Shown: in pieces, positions 43,294 to 52,096 of the stretch | How the letters are laid out: each line of letters starts with the position of its first letter | How positions within the stretch are numbered: the stretch's first letter is position 1 | Assembly (NCBI RefSeq): GCF_004404055.1 | Contig: NZ_SOHK01000009.1 | Location: forward strand, 62,001-126,000 | Length of the DNA: 64,000 bases | Origin: Cryobacterium ruanii | Lineage (GTDB): Bacteria > Actinomycetota > Actinomycetes > Actinomycetales > Microbacteriaceae | Direction: 5' to 3' | Made by a program: the position numbers and the translations under genes | The notes under the pieces: model-generated | Database searches by the model: none | What the model was told of the DNA's origin: nothing | The model's input: only the letters and a program-made list of their open reading frames with translations

Positions 43294-44390
43294 ACGCCCG
43301 TCGATCGCCAGCGATACCGACCGATGACAAGCGCGGCACGATGCCTGACGGCATGGGCGAGCAGGTTGGGTGAGTAGCGAGCTTTGACCGGCCCCAGCCT
43401 CTGCGCCCGACGAAGTGCTCTCCCTTGCGGCAAGCTGTCGAGATCGGCGTGGATCCCCCGGGCATAGTGCAGGTAGCAGTCAGTTTCCGGGGAAGCCCCA
43501 CGGCCGGCCGAATAGGCCTGAGTGGTTCGGGTAAGCGCCTCGTTGGCCAGAGTGGCGCGCGCGATTCGCAGTAACCGCTCGTTTTGGGCAGTATCACCCA
43601 GACCGTCAGTGAACAGCGTGCTGAATGCGCTGGCTCGTTCCTCCAGATCACGTTTGACATCGACCTCCCGGGCGGAGAGACTGCCGGAGTGCTCACGATG
43701 CCAGGCTTGATCGGCGCCGCCTACCCACCCCACGTCAGAGGCACGAGCCATCCTCAACCACAGTTCCAGGTCATGAGTGTGCGCCAAGGAACGCATGCCG
43801 CCGACTGAACGCAGGGTGCTTGCACGCATCAAGACTTCGGGTGACGTGATGCAGTTATGACCCACCTGGCATCTACGTTCCAGCCAGCTACGTCCCGGCC
43901 AGACGGTCCAGCTCCGAGCCTGGTCTCGATGCCTCAGCACCATGGGTTCCGCGAAATGCACCGGATGCCCGTACACCAGGCCTACGCCGGGAAACTGTTC
44001 GGCGAGGGCAGCGGCACGAGCAATCGAGCCCGGCGTCAGCATGTCATCGGCATCGAGCCTAACGACGAACTCCCCGGTGGTTTGCGCCAGACCATCGTTG
44101 AAGGCACTGGCTGGTCCGCCGTTCTGTGTACGGGCGACCAGCGTGACTCGTGGATCGGCTGCGACAAGGCTCCCGGCCAGCAGCACCGAACCATCCGATG
44201 ATGCGTCATCGACAATGACGACGTCGACAGCCACGCCGCGCTGGCTGAGCGCACTGTCTACCGCCTGTCGGAGGTACCGCTCGTAGTTGTAATTGGTGAT
44301 CACAACGCTCACCCGTGGCATCCGGATGGGTGTCTGACGCACCCTCGGAGCCCTCACCCGGCGCGTTGCGTGGAGTTTTGCGGTCTTCAC
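43290..44390 (-). CDS. GT2 family glycosyltransferase
   Basis: About 366 residues. The GT2 domain shows SVVITNYNYERYLRQAVDSAL, VVIVDDASSDGS, ARTQNGGPASAFNDGL and VRLDADDML (the DxD metal site). The C-terminal part after ASDVGWVGGADQAWHREH is helical and less conserved. GTG 44390 lies one base after the stop of the aminotransferase gene; ATG 44321 would drop a 23-residue basic N-terminus. The open frame back to 44768 overlaps the aminotransferase and shows no GT2 homology, so it is not coding. Eighth gene of the minus operon. Confidence 0.8.
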   Translation of the reverse strand: MKTAKLHATRRVRAPRVRQTPIRMPRVSVVITNYNYERYLRQAVDSALSQRGVAVDVVIVDDASSDGSVLLAGSLVAADPRVTLVARTQNGGPASAFNDGLAQTTGEFVVRLDADDMLTPGSIARAAALAEQFPGVGLVYGHPVHFAEPMVLRHRDQARSWTVWPGRSWLERRCQVGHNCITSPEVLMRASTLRSVGGMRSLAHTHDLELWLRMARASDVGWVGGADQAWHREHSGSLSAREVDVKRDLEERASAFSTLFTDGLGDTAQNERLLRIARATLANEALTRTTQAYSAGRGASPETDCYLHYARGIHADLDSLPQGRALRRAQRLGPVKARYSPNLLAHAVRHRAALVIGRYRWRSTGV

Positions 44391-44391
44391 T

Positions 44392-45549
44392 TCAGCCCGC
44401 CGCGCGCAGAACTGCCGGCTGTCGATGCAGGACCAGGGCGTTCTGTAGCGCAGCCACAATGCGGTCCTGCTGCTCGTTCGTGATGCCGGGGAAAATCGGG
44501 AGGGACATGATCTCATTCGACAGGCGTTCCGCAACCGGAAAAGTTCCCAGGGGCAGACCAAGGTCGGAGAACCCGGGCTGAAGGTGCACGGGTACCGGAT
44601 AGTGCACGGACGCGCTGATTCCCAGCCCCGTAAGATGATTGACAATACGGTCACGATTTGGCACCCGAACCACGTACAGGTGATAGACGTGTTCGTTGCC
44701 CTCGACCACGCGTGGAACGACAACCTCAGGCATCGCTTGCAGTAGGTCGTCATAGTATCGCGCAGCATCCCGCCTCAGTTGATTCCATCCGTCCAGTCGA
44801 GCAAGCTTCGCCGACAGGACGACCCCCTGAAGTCCATCCAATCGAGAGTTCAGCCCGGGGAACCGGTGCTCGTATCGGTTGGTTCCGCCGTGGTTGCGCA
44901 GGGCTCGCACCATATCGGAAACGCGTTGGGTGTTTGTAAGCACCGCACCGCCGTCTCCGTAGGCACCGAGATTCTTACCGGGGTAGAAGCTGGTTCCACC
45001 GGCATCGCCCAGGCTGCCGGCGCGTGCGCCGAACCTGGTTGCCCCGTGCGCTTGTGCCAGGTCTTCAACGAGAAAGACGTCGGGGCCTCCAGCTCGACGC
45101 AGGAGTTCCATCGGGGCCATCTGTCCGTAGAGGTGCACCCCGATTACAGCCCGGGTACGCGCCGACATGTTCGATCGCACCGCTTCAGGATCGATAAGAA
45201 AGTCCTCGTCACAGTCAACCAGCTTCACAATGGCACCCGCTCGCAGCACTGCCTCCGCGGTGGCCACGAACGTGTTGGCGGGCAAGATGACCTCGTCGCC
45301 CAGCCCGATTTGGGCTGCACGCAGGACGAGTTCGAGCGCATCGGTGCCGTTGGCAACCCCGAGAACGTGGTCGACACCGCAGTAGGCAGCAAAGGCCGCC
45401 TCGAATCTCTCCACCTCGGGGCCGAGAATGAAACTTCCGTTGGCCATCACGCGATCAAAACCTGCCTGCACTTCGTCTTTAATCAGCGCGTGTTGAAAGC
45501 TGAGGTCTACCAGTGGTACCGGGAGAGGAATCTGGTCGGTGTAGGTCAC
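44392..45549 (-). CDS. DegT/DnrJ/EryC1/StrS sugar aminotransferase
   Basis: A 385-residue PLP-dependent aminotransferase for nucleotide-linked keto-sugars. Lys192 in FYPGKNLGAYGDGG binds PLP; FVATAEAVLRAGA and VEDLAQAHGA are family motifs. The pattern FYPGKNLGA with VLGVANGTDALEL fits the WbpE/QdtB/FdtB class that aminates the 3-position. With the Gfo/Idh dehydrogenase and the WbpD-like acetyltransferase it would make a 3-acetamido sugar. The ATG overlaps the previous stop (ATGA). A second aminotransferase in the same operon probably serves another position. Confidence 0.87.
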   Translation of the reverse strand: MTYTDQIPLPVPLVDLSFQHALIKDEVQAGFDRVMANGSFILGPEVERFEAAFAAYCGVDHVLGVANGTDALELVLRAAQIGLGDEVILPANTFVATAEAVLRAGAIVKLVDCDEDFLIDPEAVRSNMSARTRAVIGVHLYGQMAPMELLRRAGGPDVFLVEDLAQAHGATRFGARAGSLGDAGGTSFYPGKNLGAYGDGGAVLTNTQRVSDMVRALRNHGGTNRYEHRFPGLNSRLDGLQGVVLSAKLARLDGWNQLRRDAARYYDDLLQAMPEVVVPRVVEGNEHVYHLYVVRVPNRDRIVNHLTGLGISASVHYPVPVHLQPGFSDLGLPLGTFPVAERLSNEIMSLPIFPGITNEQQDRIVAALQNALVLHRQPAVLRAAG

Positions 45550-47744
45550 AGTGACGGTCCGTTCTGATCTGGTGATTGTGGTCTATTTTTGTATCCTTCG
45601 GGCGAGCTGCGCAGCACAACAATGCCGCCGCCCCACTCCGGTCGCTGGTCAACAATTCGAAACCCTCGAGCCGTGGTCAGCTCTGCGAAAATTCGGTACC
45701 CAGCAGGTGCATCGGTTCCTTCGAGGATTACCGTTGTCGCCGTGTCCAGCACGCCGATGTCGTCGATCAGAGCGCTGGCGCTTTTCGCGACGAAAATCAA
45801 ACGCTTCTCCTGACTGTGCTGTCGAACGAGTTCGGCGGGCCTCTGCCGCGGCGTGTCGAGTACAGAAACCTCGGTGACGGCAGGGTTGTCGAGCAAGCCG
45901 CGCTGTACGGCACGGCTGGACCTGCTCCAAGAATCGCTGCCGAGAAGTATGGCTGCGCGCGTCACGGGTTCGCCCTGCACGAAACCGTGCAGGTAGCGGG
46001 ACCAGCCGGTGCCGGTCACCCGCTGCTTATACGGAGACAGCCGAGCGCGCAACCATCTTTCCACCGGCGCGAGAGTGCTGCCCCTTTTTAAGCGCGACAT
46101 GCGCACAGCAAGCCGATGATGTGCTCGCGGTGAGGTGACACCCCTCCGTACGGCGGGGAGCGACCGGCGTGCGCTGTCTGATAGCCCCAGCCGGGTGGCC
46201 AGATCAGGCTGACCACAGGCCTGAAGCATGACCAGCAGGTGTTCGTGCCAATCGGCCAGGCAGAGCGAGGGGACGGGACTGATTGAGTACCGCCTCTGCG
46301 CCCCGGCCTGGGGACCCGTCTCGCGGTTTTGGCCGGTCAGTGTGGCGACGATGGCACGCATCCGGTCCAATTCCGGATGCAGCATGGCAGGGTACATCAG
46401 GGCGGCGGCGGTTGCGGAGTGCACGTCGCCACGACACAGGGCGACCCGAATTTCGAACGCCCAGTGCACCGGGTCGGGTTCTGCCGACTGGTGGTGGGAC
46501 AGGACCGCAATCTGCAGCCGGGAGAGCCAGTCGTGCGCGGCCCGCCAGTCGCCTTGCAGGAGAGACGTGTAGGTGAGGCCGATTGCACCTTCCGGAATAA
46601 AGAAATAGCTCAGGCAGCGCACAAATTCACGCTGTGCCGTCGCATAGTCCGCACGCTGCAGGGCGCTCCACCCGTTACTGATCAGCTGTCGGTCCCGACC
46701 GGGGCGGCTCGCCGCCGGGGAGTGCCGAGGCCGGGCGGCGAGGCTCAGCGCACCGTTCGGCCACTGCTGGGCGATCTCTATCTGCGTGCCGTGACTTTGG
46801 ACGAGTTCGAACCACTGCATGATTTGGCTGCGGTGGGCCAGTGTGTGGTGATCATGCACCAGCCGGTGCCCCGCTCGGGTGATCCGGTCCAGCTCGTGGG
46901 GATTGTCCAGCAAGTGACTGAGCTTGTCGACAACATCATTTTCGTCCGCAAAGACGCAATTCACCATGTCAGCAAAGCCGAAGGCTTCAATGGATGCTGT
47001 TCGTTCCGTAACCAGACACGTCATGGAGGCCGGAATCTCCAGATGTTTCCGAACGACGTCCTGGGCTATGGTGCCGCAGGTCGGAGCAAAACTGCTCGCA
47101 TTGAGCAGGCGGGAATACCCCTCACCAATGAGCATGCGCCCCGTGGCCGATTCCGAATTCCACCCGAAGTGGGGCGTATTCATGGTGATGAATTCGGGAA
47201 CGAGAGCACGACTCACGGCATTCCGCCAAGGGTAGTGGCTTGCCTGGCTACCGGTGAGCAACACGGGAACATTCTTGGTCAAACCGTAGTCACGGAACAC
47301 AGCTGGGTCGATGGCGTTGGGCCAGACGAACAGTCGCCCGGCGATTTCGGGCGTGTACTCAGCCATCGCCATGGAAGTCGTGACGAACCAGTGCACATCC
47401 CAGCGCGCCATATCCGCGACGAAAGCCGCGCGGGAGGAATCAAAGGCGTCGGCGTGGAGAAACCCTAATTTTGGTATTCCCGGATGAGTAGCGGTGTTGT
47501 AAATCACCCGAGTCCCCGCGTACACGCCGGATTCAAACAGGCAAAGGTCAGGGCGGATTCGCGTGCATACTTCGTCGTAGTCGCAGTCCGCGTCGATGAC
47601 GACCACTTCGAAGAACTGCTCGAGGCTGCGGCGTTGCTCCTGCACGTGAGCTTGCAGAAAGGCGGGCAATCCGGCTCGTGTCCACCGAAAGAAGGCCAAT
47701 CGCGGGCGAGCCACCCCAGCTGACTCCGGTCGAAAAGCTGGCAT
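45546..47744 (-). CDS. CgeB-like glycosyltransferase with repeat region
   Basis: About 732 residues. The first 330 resemble CgeB-type (spore maturation) glycosyltransferases: LAFFRWTRAGLPAFLQAHVQ, LFVWPNAIDP, LLTGSQASHYPWRNAVSRAL, EGYSRLLNASSFAPTCG and SIEAFGFADMVNCVF. The middle (about 350-480) is helical with TPR-like pieces (ISNGWSALQRADYATAQREF). The end (600-730) is a separate alpha/beta domain of unknown type. Starts at 47753 (GTG overlapping the flippase stop) and 47765 are also possible. It is the largest gene of the minus operon. Glycosyl transfer to the repeat unit is inferred; the C-terminal role is unknown. Confidence 0.68.
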   Translation of the reverse strand: MPAFRPESAGVARPRLAFFRWTRAGLPAFLQAHVQEQRRSLEQFFEVVVIDADCDYDEVCTRIRPDLCLFESGVYAGTRVIYNTATHPGIPKLGFLHADAFDSSRAAFVADMARWDVHWFVTTSMAMAEYTPEIAGRLFVWPNAIDPAVFRDYGLTKNVPVLLTGSQASHYPWRNAVSRALVPEFITMNTPHFGWNSESATGRMLIGEGYSRLLNASSFAPTCGTIAQDVVRKHLEIPASMTCLVTERTASIEAFGFADMVNCVFADENDVVDKLSHLLDNPHELDRITRAGHRLVHDHHTLAHRSQIMQWFELVQSHGTQIEIAQQWPNGALSLAARPRHSPAASRPGRDRQLISNGWSALQRADYATAQREFVRCLSYFFIPEGAIGLTYTSLLQGDWRAAHDWLSRLQIAVLSHHQSAEPDPVHWAFEIRVALCRGDVHSATAAALMYPAMLHPELDRMRAIVATLTGQNRETGPQAGAQRRYSISPVPSLCLADWHEHLLVMLQACGQPDLATRLGLSDSARRSLPAVRRGVTSPRAHHRLAVRMSRLKRGSTLAPVERWLRARLSPYKQRVTGTGWSRYLHGFVQGEPVTRAAILLGSDSWSRSSRAVQRGLLDNPAVTEVSVLDTPRQRPAELVRQHSQEKRLIFVAKSASALIDDIGVLDTATTVILEGTDAPAGYRIFAELTTARGFRIVDQRPEWGGGIVVLRSSPEGYKNRPQSPDQNGPSL

Positions 47745-47749
47745 TCCGC

Positions 47750-49261
47750 TCACGATTTGGCCCACTTTCCCTGTAAACCCCGAAGCACCCAGCTGTGAAA
47801 GGCGAGATAGAGCGAGAGGCGAGCCAGTATTCCTGCTGGTAGGTAACTCCGCATCATCGGCAGAGCGGCAACCAGATAGACGGCCAGCCCAGTAGTTCCG
47901 CCCACGGCTAGTCGCAGCAGGTGTCCCTCAAACGAGGCCATGGCTAAATATGCTGTTCCGGCCGCGAGGGTTGCGGCCAGCAGGGGTGCACCGACGGCCT
48001 TGCCCAGTATCCGGGGCACGGAATCCAGCACGGGGCCCAGCGCCCACATATACATGGGGATGACGACGACGACGATCACCACGACGTGCGCTATCGCCGC
48101 GCCCCGAACACCCAGCACGGCAACACCCGCCGCAATGGCCGGCAGCAGGGCCAACAGCCACACCGCCTGAATAAGGAAAACACGACCGGTCCGGCCGATC
48201 CCCACCAAAAGATTTGACAGCAGCAAGGTCAGGACAAAGATTCCTCCGTACACCGCCAGAATCGCCAATACGGGCGCCGCAGGAGACCACTTCGCCCCGT
48301 AGAGCACTTCAACGATTTCAGCCGACAGCGCCACGGTCAGGGCGCTAACCGGAAGAGCTGCGAGGGCCACCACCCGCGACCACCGCAGCAGCGCCTCTCT
48401 CAACTGCTCAGGATCCCGTCGCAATGCCGAGAAGGCGGGCATGGCGACACTGTTAATCGTCCCGCCGAGAATCGACGTCGACCAGGACGCGACGCTGAAA
48501 GCCAGGGTGTATATGCCGAGAAGGGCGGGCCCGGCCAAAGCAGCGATAAAGGCGGCGTCCGCATTCAGTAACATATAGTTCAAAAAGTTTGCGCCAGCGA
48601 GCGGAACGCCGAATTTAAGCACCTTGGCAGCCTGCGCGCTGTTCCAGCGCGGCCCGTACCAGGGACGAGTGCTGGCTATGACCACCGCACCCGAAATGAC
48701 CACACCAACCACTCGGGACCAGGCGAAGGCCAGCGCGCCGTCGCCGTGCAGGGCGAGGATGATCAGCACGGCGTTGGAGGGGATGAACGCGATTGCGGTC
48801 GCAGCGAAGAGCCGCCCCTGACGGAAGTCCCGCACCAGGATTGCCGACGACACCGCGGTGAACGAACTGAGCAGAATGGGTATCGCGAGAATCTGAATGG
48901 CCGTCTGAGCTTCTGGAGCTCCGAGAGCTGCCGCGATCGGAGCGGAGGCAAAGAACATCGCTGTAGCCAGGGTGAATGAGCTCATCATTGACAAGGCCGT
49001 CACGACCGATGCGGCGTCTGCCAGTTCCACGTCACGCCGCGCGATACAGGACGACAATCCGAGTTCGCACAGCGCGGAGACGATGACGTAGACGACCAGG
49101 GCCACAGCGAAGACGCCGAAGTCGTACGGCGAGACGATGCGCACTACGAAGATGGTGATCATCATCCCGGCGATCTTCGTCACTAGGGTGTTCCCGAAGC
49201 TCCAGCTAACCCCGTGACTGAGCGGACGTCGATGGATATCGTCCGGCGCGTCGCTAGCCAC
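47750..49261 (-). CDS. Polysaccharide flippase (Wzx, MATE/MVF-like)
   Basis: A 503-residue membrane protein with about fourteen TM helices of the polysaccharide biosynthesis/flippase family. The start HGVSWSFGNTLVTKIAGMM, followed by DFGVFAVALVVYV, is typical of Wzx/TuaB-like proteins. It probably turns lipid-linked repeat units to the outside for the Wzy-like polymerase at 39498. GTG 49261 overlaps the previous TAG; the longer frame to 49333 is not needed. It is the fifth gene of the minus operon and the only flippase in the island. Confidence 0.85.
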   Translation of the reverse strand: MASDAPDDIHRRPLSHGVSWSFGNTLVTKIAGMMITIFVVRIVSPYDFGVFAVALVVYVIVSALCELGLSSCIARRDVELADAASVVTALSMMSSFTLATAMFFASAPIAAALGAPEAQTAIQILAIPILLSSFTAVSSAILVRDFRQGRLFAATAIAFIPSNAVLIILALHGDGALAFAWSRVVGVVISGAVVIASTRPWYGPRWNSAQAAKVLKFGVPLAGANFLNYMLLNADAAFIAALAGPALLGIYTLAFSVASWSTSILGGTINSVAMPAFSALRRDPEQLREALLRWSRVVALAALPVSALTVALSAEIVEVLYGAKWSPAAPVLAILAVYGGIFVLTLLLSNLLVGIGRTGRVFLIQAVWLLALLPAIAAGVAVLGVRGAAIAHVVVIVVVVIPMYMWALGPVLDSVPRILGKAVGAPLLAATLAAGTAYLAMASFEGHLLRLAVGGTTGLAVYLVAALPMMRSYLPAGILARLSLYLAFHSWVLRGLQGKWAKS

Positions 49262-49934
49262 GTTGTCCCCGTACGCCGGCTCCCGAACGGGCCAGCCGCG
49301 CGGTCGCGAGCATCGGTTGTGCCGGGACTCCAATCCAGGTCTCCTGGAAAGGCACGTCTGCTAGCACCGCAGCCCCCATACCGATCACGGCGGCTGCACC
49401 AATCCTGATTCGCTCCCTGATGCTGGCGTTCATGCCGATGTAGGCGCCGACGCCGATGTGCACGTCGCCACCAACGGCGACGCCGGCGCACAGAGTCGCG
49501 AACGATTCCACGCGGTTTCCATGGGTGAGCGTGACGTTGGGCATGACCACGACGTGGTCGCCCACAAGCACGTCAGCGGTGAGCGCGACGCCGGCAAGCA
49601 GAATGCTACCCACACCTACCCGGCAGGAGGCGGGTACCGTCGCTCTGGGGTGAATGACTGTCGTATACCGATCCGGCGTGATACCCAGGCCGGTCAGTCG
49701 TTCGACGAGGTCGGAACGGGCCGCGCCGTTTCCTACGCACACCAGCAGCTGGGCAGTGGGATGGTGCGCAACCTGCGCCAAACCACCGACGACGAGCGCG
49801 CCAGCGAGCGATGTCCCAGTGAGTGCCGCCTGGTCGTCTACGACGAACACGGAACGCGGGTCGCCGTTCTCGTGCAGCACGCTCAGAACCTCGTGGGCAA
49901 GCCCGCTGGCCCCGATGAGCAGCAGCTCAGGCAT
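49254..49934 (-). CDS. PglD/NeuD-like sugar O- or N-acetyltransferase
   Basis: A 226-residue enzyme. The N-terminal Rossmann-like part (ELLLIGASGLAHEVLSVL, VFVVDD) binds the nucleotide sugar; the C-terminal left-handed beta helix has hexapeptide repeats (VGDHVVVMPNVTLTHGNRVE, GVGAYIGMNASIRERIRIG) and binds acetyl-CoA. The catalytic His is the one in LTHGNRV. PglD acetylates UDP-4-amino sugars, NeuD-type relatives O-acetylate. Beside the second DegT aminotransferase, a 4-acetamido sugar is plausible. It is 12 bp after that gene. Confidence 0.8.
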   Translation of the reverse strand: MPELLLIGASGLAHEVLSVLHENGDPRSVFVVDDQAALTGTSLAGALVVGGLAQVAHHPTAQLLVCVGNGAARSDLVERLTGLGITPDRYTTVIHPRATVPASCRVGVGSILLAGVALTADVLVGDHVVVMPNVTLTHGNRVESFATLCAGVAVGGDVHIGVGAYIGMNASIRERIRIGAAAVIGMGAAVLADVPFQETWIGVPAQPMLATARLARSGAGVRGQRG

Positions 49935-49946
49935 GCCACCTCGCGT

Positions 49947-51104
49947 TCATGCTGCGCCACTCTTCTGAGCGGATGCCGCGACCATGAGCGTGTCGATGAC
50001 CCGGTCTTGATCCGCGAGGGTCAGGTCGTGATAGAGCGGAAGGATCAGGGTGTGATCCGTGAGGTACTCGGTCACCGGAAGCAGAACGTCGCGGTCGTGC
50101 CGGTCACGGTAGGCCGGCTGGCGGTGCGCTGCCATGATGCCCCGGCGTGCCGAGACCTCAGCGTTTGCCAGCGCGACAAGAACCCCCTCCCTGTCTAGGG
50201 CGAAATCCGGCTGGACGTCGATCCAGAACGACTGGAAGTTACTTGTTCCCCACTCTGGATCGGCGACAGCGCGCAGGCCCGGGATGCCGGCGATAACGTC
50301 CGCATACCGTTCGGCGAGTTCACGGCGGCGGCGCACTATCTCGGATAGCTTTCCTAGCTGCACGATTCCCACGGCCGCCTGCAGGTCGGTCATCCGATAG
50401 TTGTAACCGACCTCCGCATAGACTTCCGCCGACGCCAGCAGACTCCCCTGGCGGTCGCTCGCTGATACGCTCATCGAGTGTTCCCGCAACCGACGCGCGC
50501 GGGCCGCCCAATCCCGATTGTTCGTGGTGAGCATTCCGCCCTCGCCGGTGGTCAGCAGCTTCCGCGGGTGAAACGACCATGTGGCGATATCGGCGCCCGC
50601 ACCGACGGAACGCCCGTGGTAGGTGGATCCGGCGCCGCACGCCGCGTCTTCGATCATCACAATGTTTAGCCGGTCGCACAGTTCCCGCAGTGGAACGAGA
50701 TCAACCGGCACACCGCCCTGATCGACGATGATGATGGCCCTGGTCCGGGCGGAGACCGCCGCCGCCACCGTCTGCGCCGTCACGTTGCCGGTCGTCAGGT
50801 CGACATCGGCAAAGACGGGTCGGGCACCCACGTAGGTGGGAGCGTTCGCGGTGGCGATGAAGGAGAAGGACGGAACGATGACTTCGTCGCCTGCGCCGAT
50901 GCCGGCGACGATGAGAGCCAGGTGCAGCGCGCTCGTGCAGCTTGAAGTTGCCACGGCGAAACCGGCCTGCATCTGTGCGGCGAACTCGATTTCAAAGCGG
51001 GCCACCCGCGGGCCCTGCGCCACCCATCCCGACTCGATGACCTCGGTCACGGCAAGCACTTCTTCGGAGCCCAACCAGGGTTTCATGACGTTGATCCGAC
51101 TCAT
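49947..51104 (-). CDS. DegT/DnrJ/EryC1/StrS sugar aminotransferase, PglE-like
   Basis: About 385 residues of the same PLP family. Lys182 in SFHPRKLLTTGEGG binds PLP; VATSSCTSALHLAL and IEDAACGAGSTYHG are family motifs. The HPRK..TTGEGG pattern is that of PglE/ArnB/DesI-like 4-aminotransferases, in contrast to the 3-amino type at 44392. The ATG at 51104 overlaps the epimerase stop (ATGA); a frame to 51155 exists but overlaps the epimerase. Substrate is likely a UDP- or dTDP-4-keto-6-deoxy sugar; no dehydratase is visible here. Confidence 0.85.
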   Translation of the reverse strand: MSRINVMKPWLGSEEVLAVTEVIESGWVAQGPRVARFEIEFAAQMQAGFAVATSSCTSALHLALIVAGIGAGDEVIVPSFSFIATANAPTYVGARPVFADVDLTTGNVTAQTVAAAVSARTRAIIIVDQGGVPVDLVPLRELCDRLNIVMIEDAACGAGSTYHGRSVGAGADIATWSFHPRKLLTTGEGGMLTTNNRDWAARARRLREHSMSVSASDRQGSLLASAEVYAEVGYNYRMTDLQAAVGIVQLGKLSEIVRRRRELAERYADVIAGIPGLRAVADPEWGTSNFQSFWIDVQPDFALDREGVLVALANAEVSARRGIMAAHRQPAYRDRHDRDVLLPVTEYLTDHTLILPLYHDLTLADQDRVIDTLMVAASAQKSGAA

Positions 51105-52096
51105 GATCGCACCAGGGTACGGCTCGCGGCGATCTCTTCCCGCAACGGCGTCCACCAGTCGACGAGCTCGCGAAGCCCCTTTGCGAGCTCGACTTCTGCT
51201 ACAAAGCCGAAGTCGGCGCGGGCAGCGGAGACATCAGCCAGTCGTCGCGACACACCGTTGACCGCCCGGTCCGGTCCGTGCTCCACACCCTGATCCGAGC
51301 CCATGACTGTGAGCAGCCCGTGAGCCAGTTCCAACAGGCTGGTTTCCGTTCCGCTGGCGATGTTATAGACGCCTTCACCGATTTCGCTCGTCGCCGCGAG
51401 CAGGTTGGCGCGGGCGATATCCGTCGTAAAGATGAAGTCCATGGTCTGGGCGCCGTCCCCGAACACCAGGGGCGAGCGGCCGTCCTGAATCCGTTCCATC
51501 CACCGCACGAGCACCTCGGTATACACCCCGTGCACGTCCATCCGCGGACCGTACACGTTGAAGTAGCGCAGGCTTACGTAGTCCAACCCGTTCATGGCTT
51601 TGAAGCTGCGCAGCATGCCTTCATTGAACGACTTGGCAGCGCCGTAGAAGGTGTCGTTATTCTCGTGGTGGTGCAGTTCCGGGGTGGGGAACTGGTCGGC
51701 AAGACCGTACACGGACGCGCTGGACGCTGCGACGACTTTTTCCACGCCGCACGCTGCCGCGGCCTCCAATACGTTGAACGTTCCGTCGACGAGCACTTCC
51801 AGCGCGAGTCGCGGCTCCTCGGCGCACTGGGTGATACGAATGGCAGCTTCGTGAAAGACCAGGCGTTTTCCCGCCGTAACCTCCTGTACGAGTGTGCGAT
51901 CCCGCAAATCCCCTTCGATCAACGTGACCCGACCGGATGCGAGCGCGCGCGCGAGGTTCGCCGCTCGACCGCGAACGAGGTTGTCGAGCACGTCGATGTG
52001 CGCTACCTCCGTAAGCAATAATTGGTCGACGATGGATGAGCCGATTGTGCCGGCACCGCCAGTTACGAGCACATTCGCCCCGGTCAGCTCGGTCAC
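51101..52096 (-). CDS. NAD-dependent epimerase/dehydratase (SDR), UDP-sugar 4-epimerase-like
   Basis: A 331-residue extended short-chain dehydrogenase. The NAD motif is GGAGTIGS (residues 13-20), the catalytic set is Ser/Tyr/Lys with SSASVYG and Tyr151-x3-Lys155 (FYGAAK), and RYFNVYGPR is the sugar-binding segment. The order matches UDP-glucose/GlcNAc 4-epimerases such as WbpP; a 4,6-dehydratase would be expected to have other active-site residues, so it is less likely. The ATG overlaps the Gfo/Idh stop. Third position in a co-translated row of nucleotide-sugar enzymes. Confidence 0.85.
   Translation of the reverse strand: MTELTGANVLVTGGAGTIGSSIVDQLLLTEVAHIDVLDNLVRGRAANLARALASGRVTLIEGDLRDRTLVQEVTAGKRLVFHEAAIRITQCAEEPRLALEVLVDGTFNVLEAAAACGVEKVVAASSASVYGLADQFPTPELHHHENNDTFYGAAKSFNEGMLRSFKAMNGLDYVSLRYFNVYGPRMDVHGVYTEVLVRWMERIQDGRSPLVFGDGAQTMDFIFTTDIARANLLAATSEIGEGVYNIASGTETSLLELAHGLLTVMGSDQGVEHGPDRAVNGVSRRLADVSAARADFGFVAEVELAKGLRELVDWWTPLREEIAASRTLVRS

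Noticed and set aside
43290..44768. A long GT2 frame starting at 44768
   Set aside because: The first 126 codons overlap the aminotransferase gene and match nothing; the real start is at 44390 or 44321.
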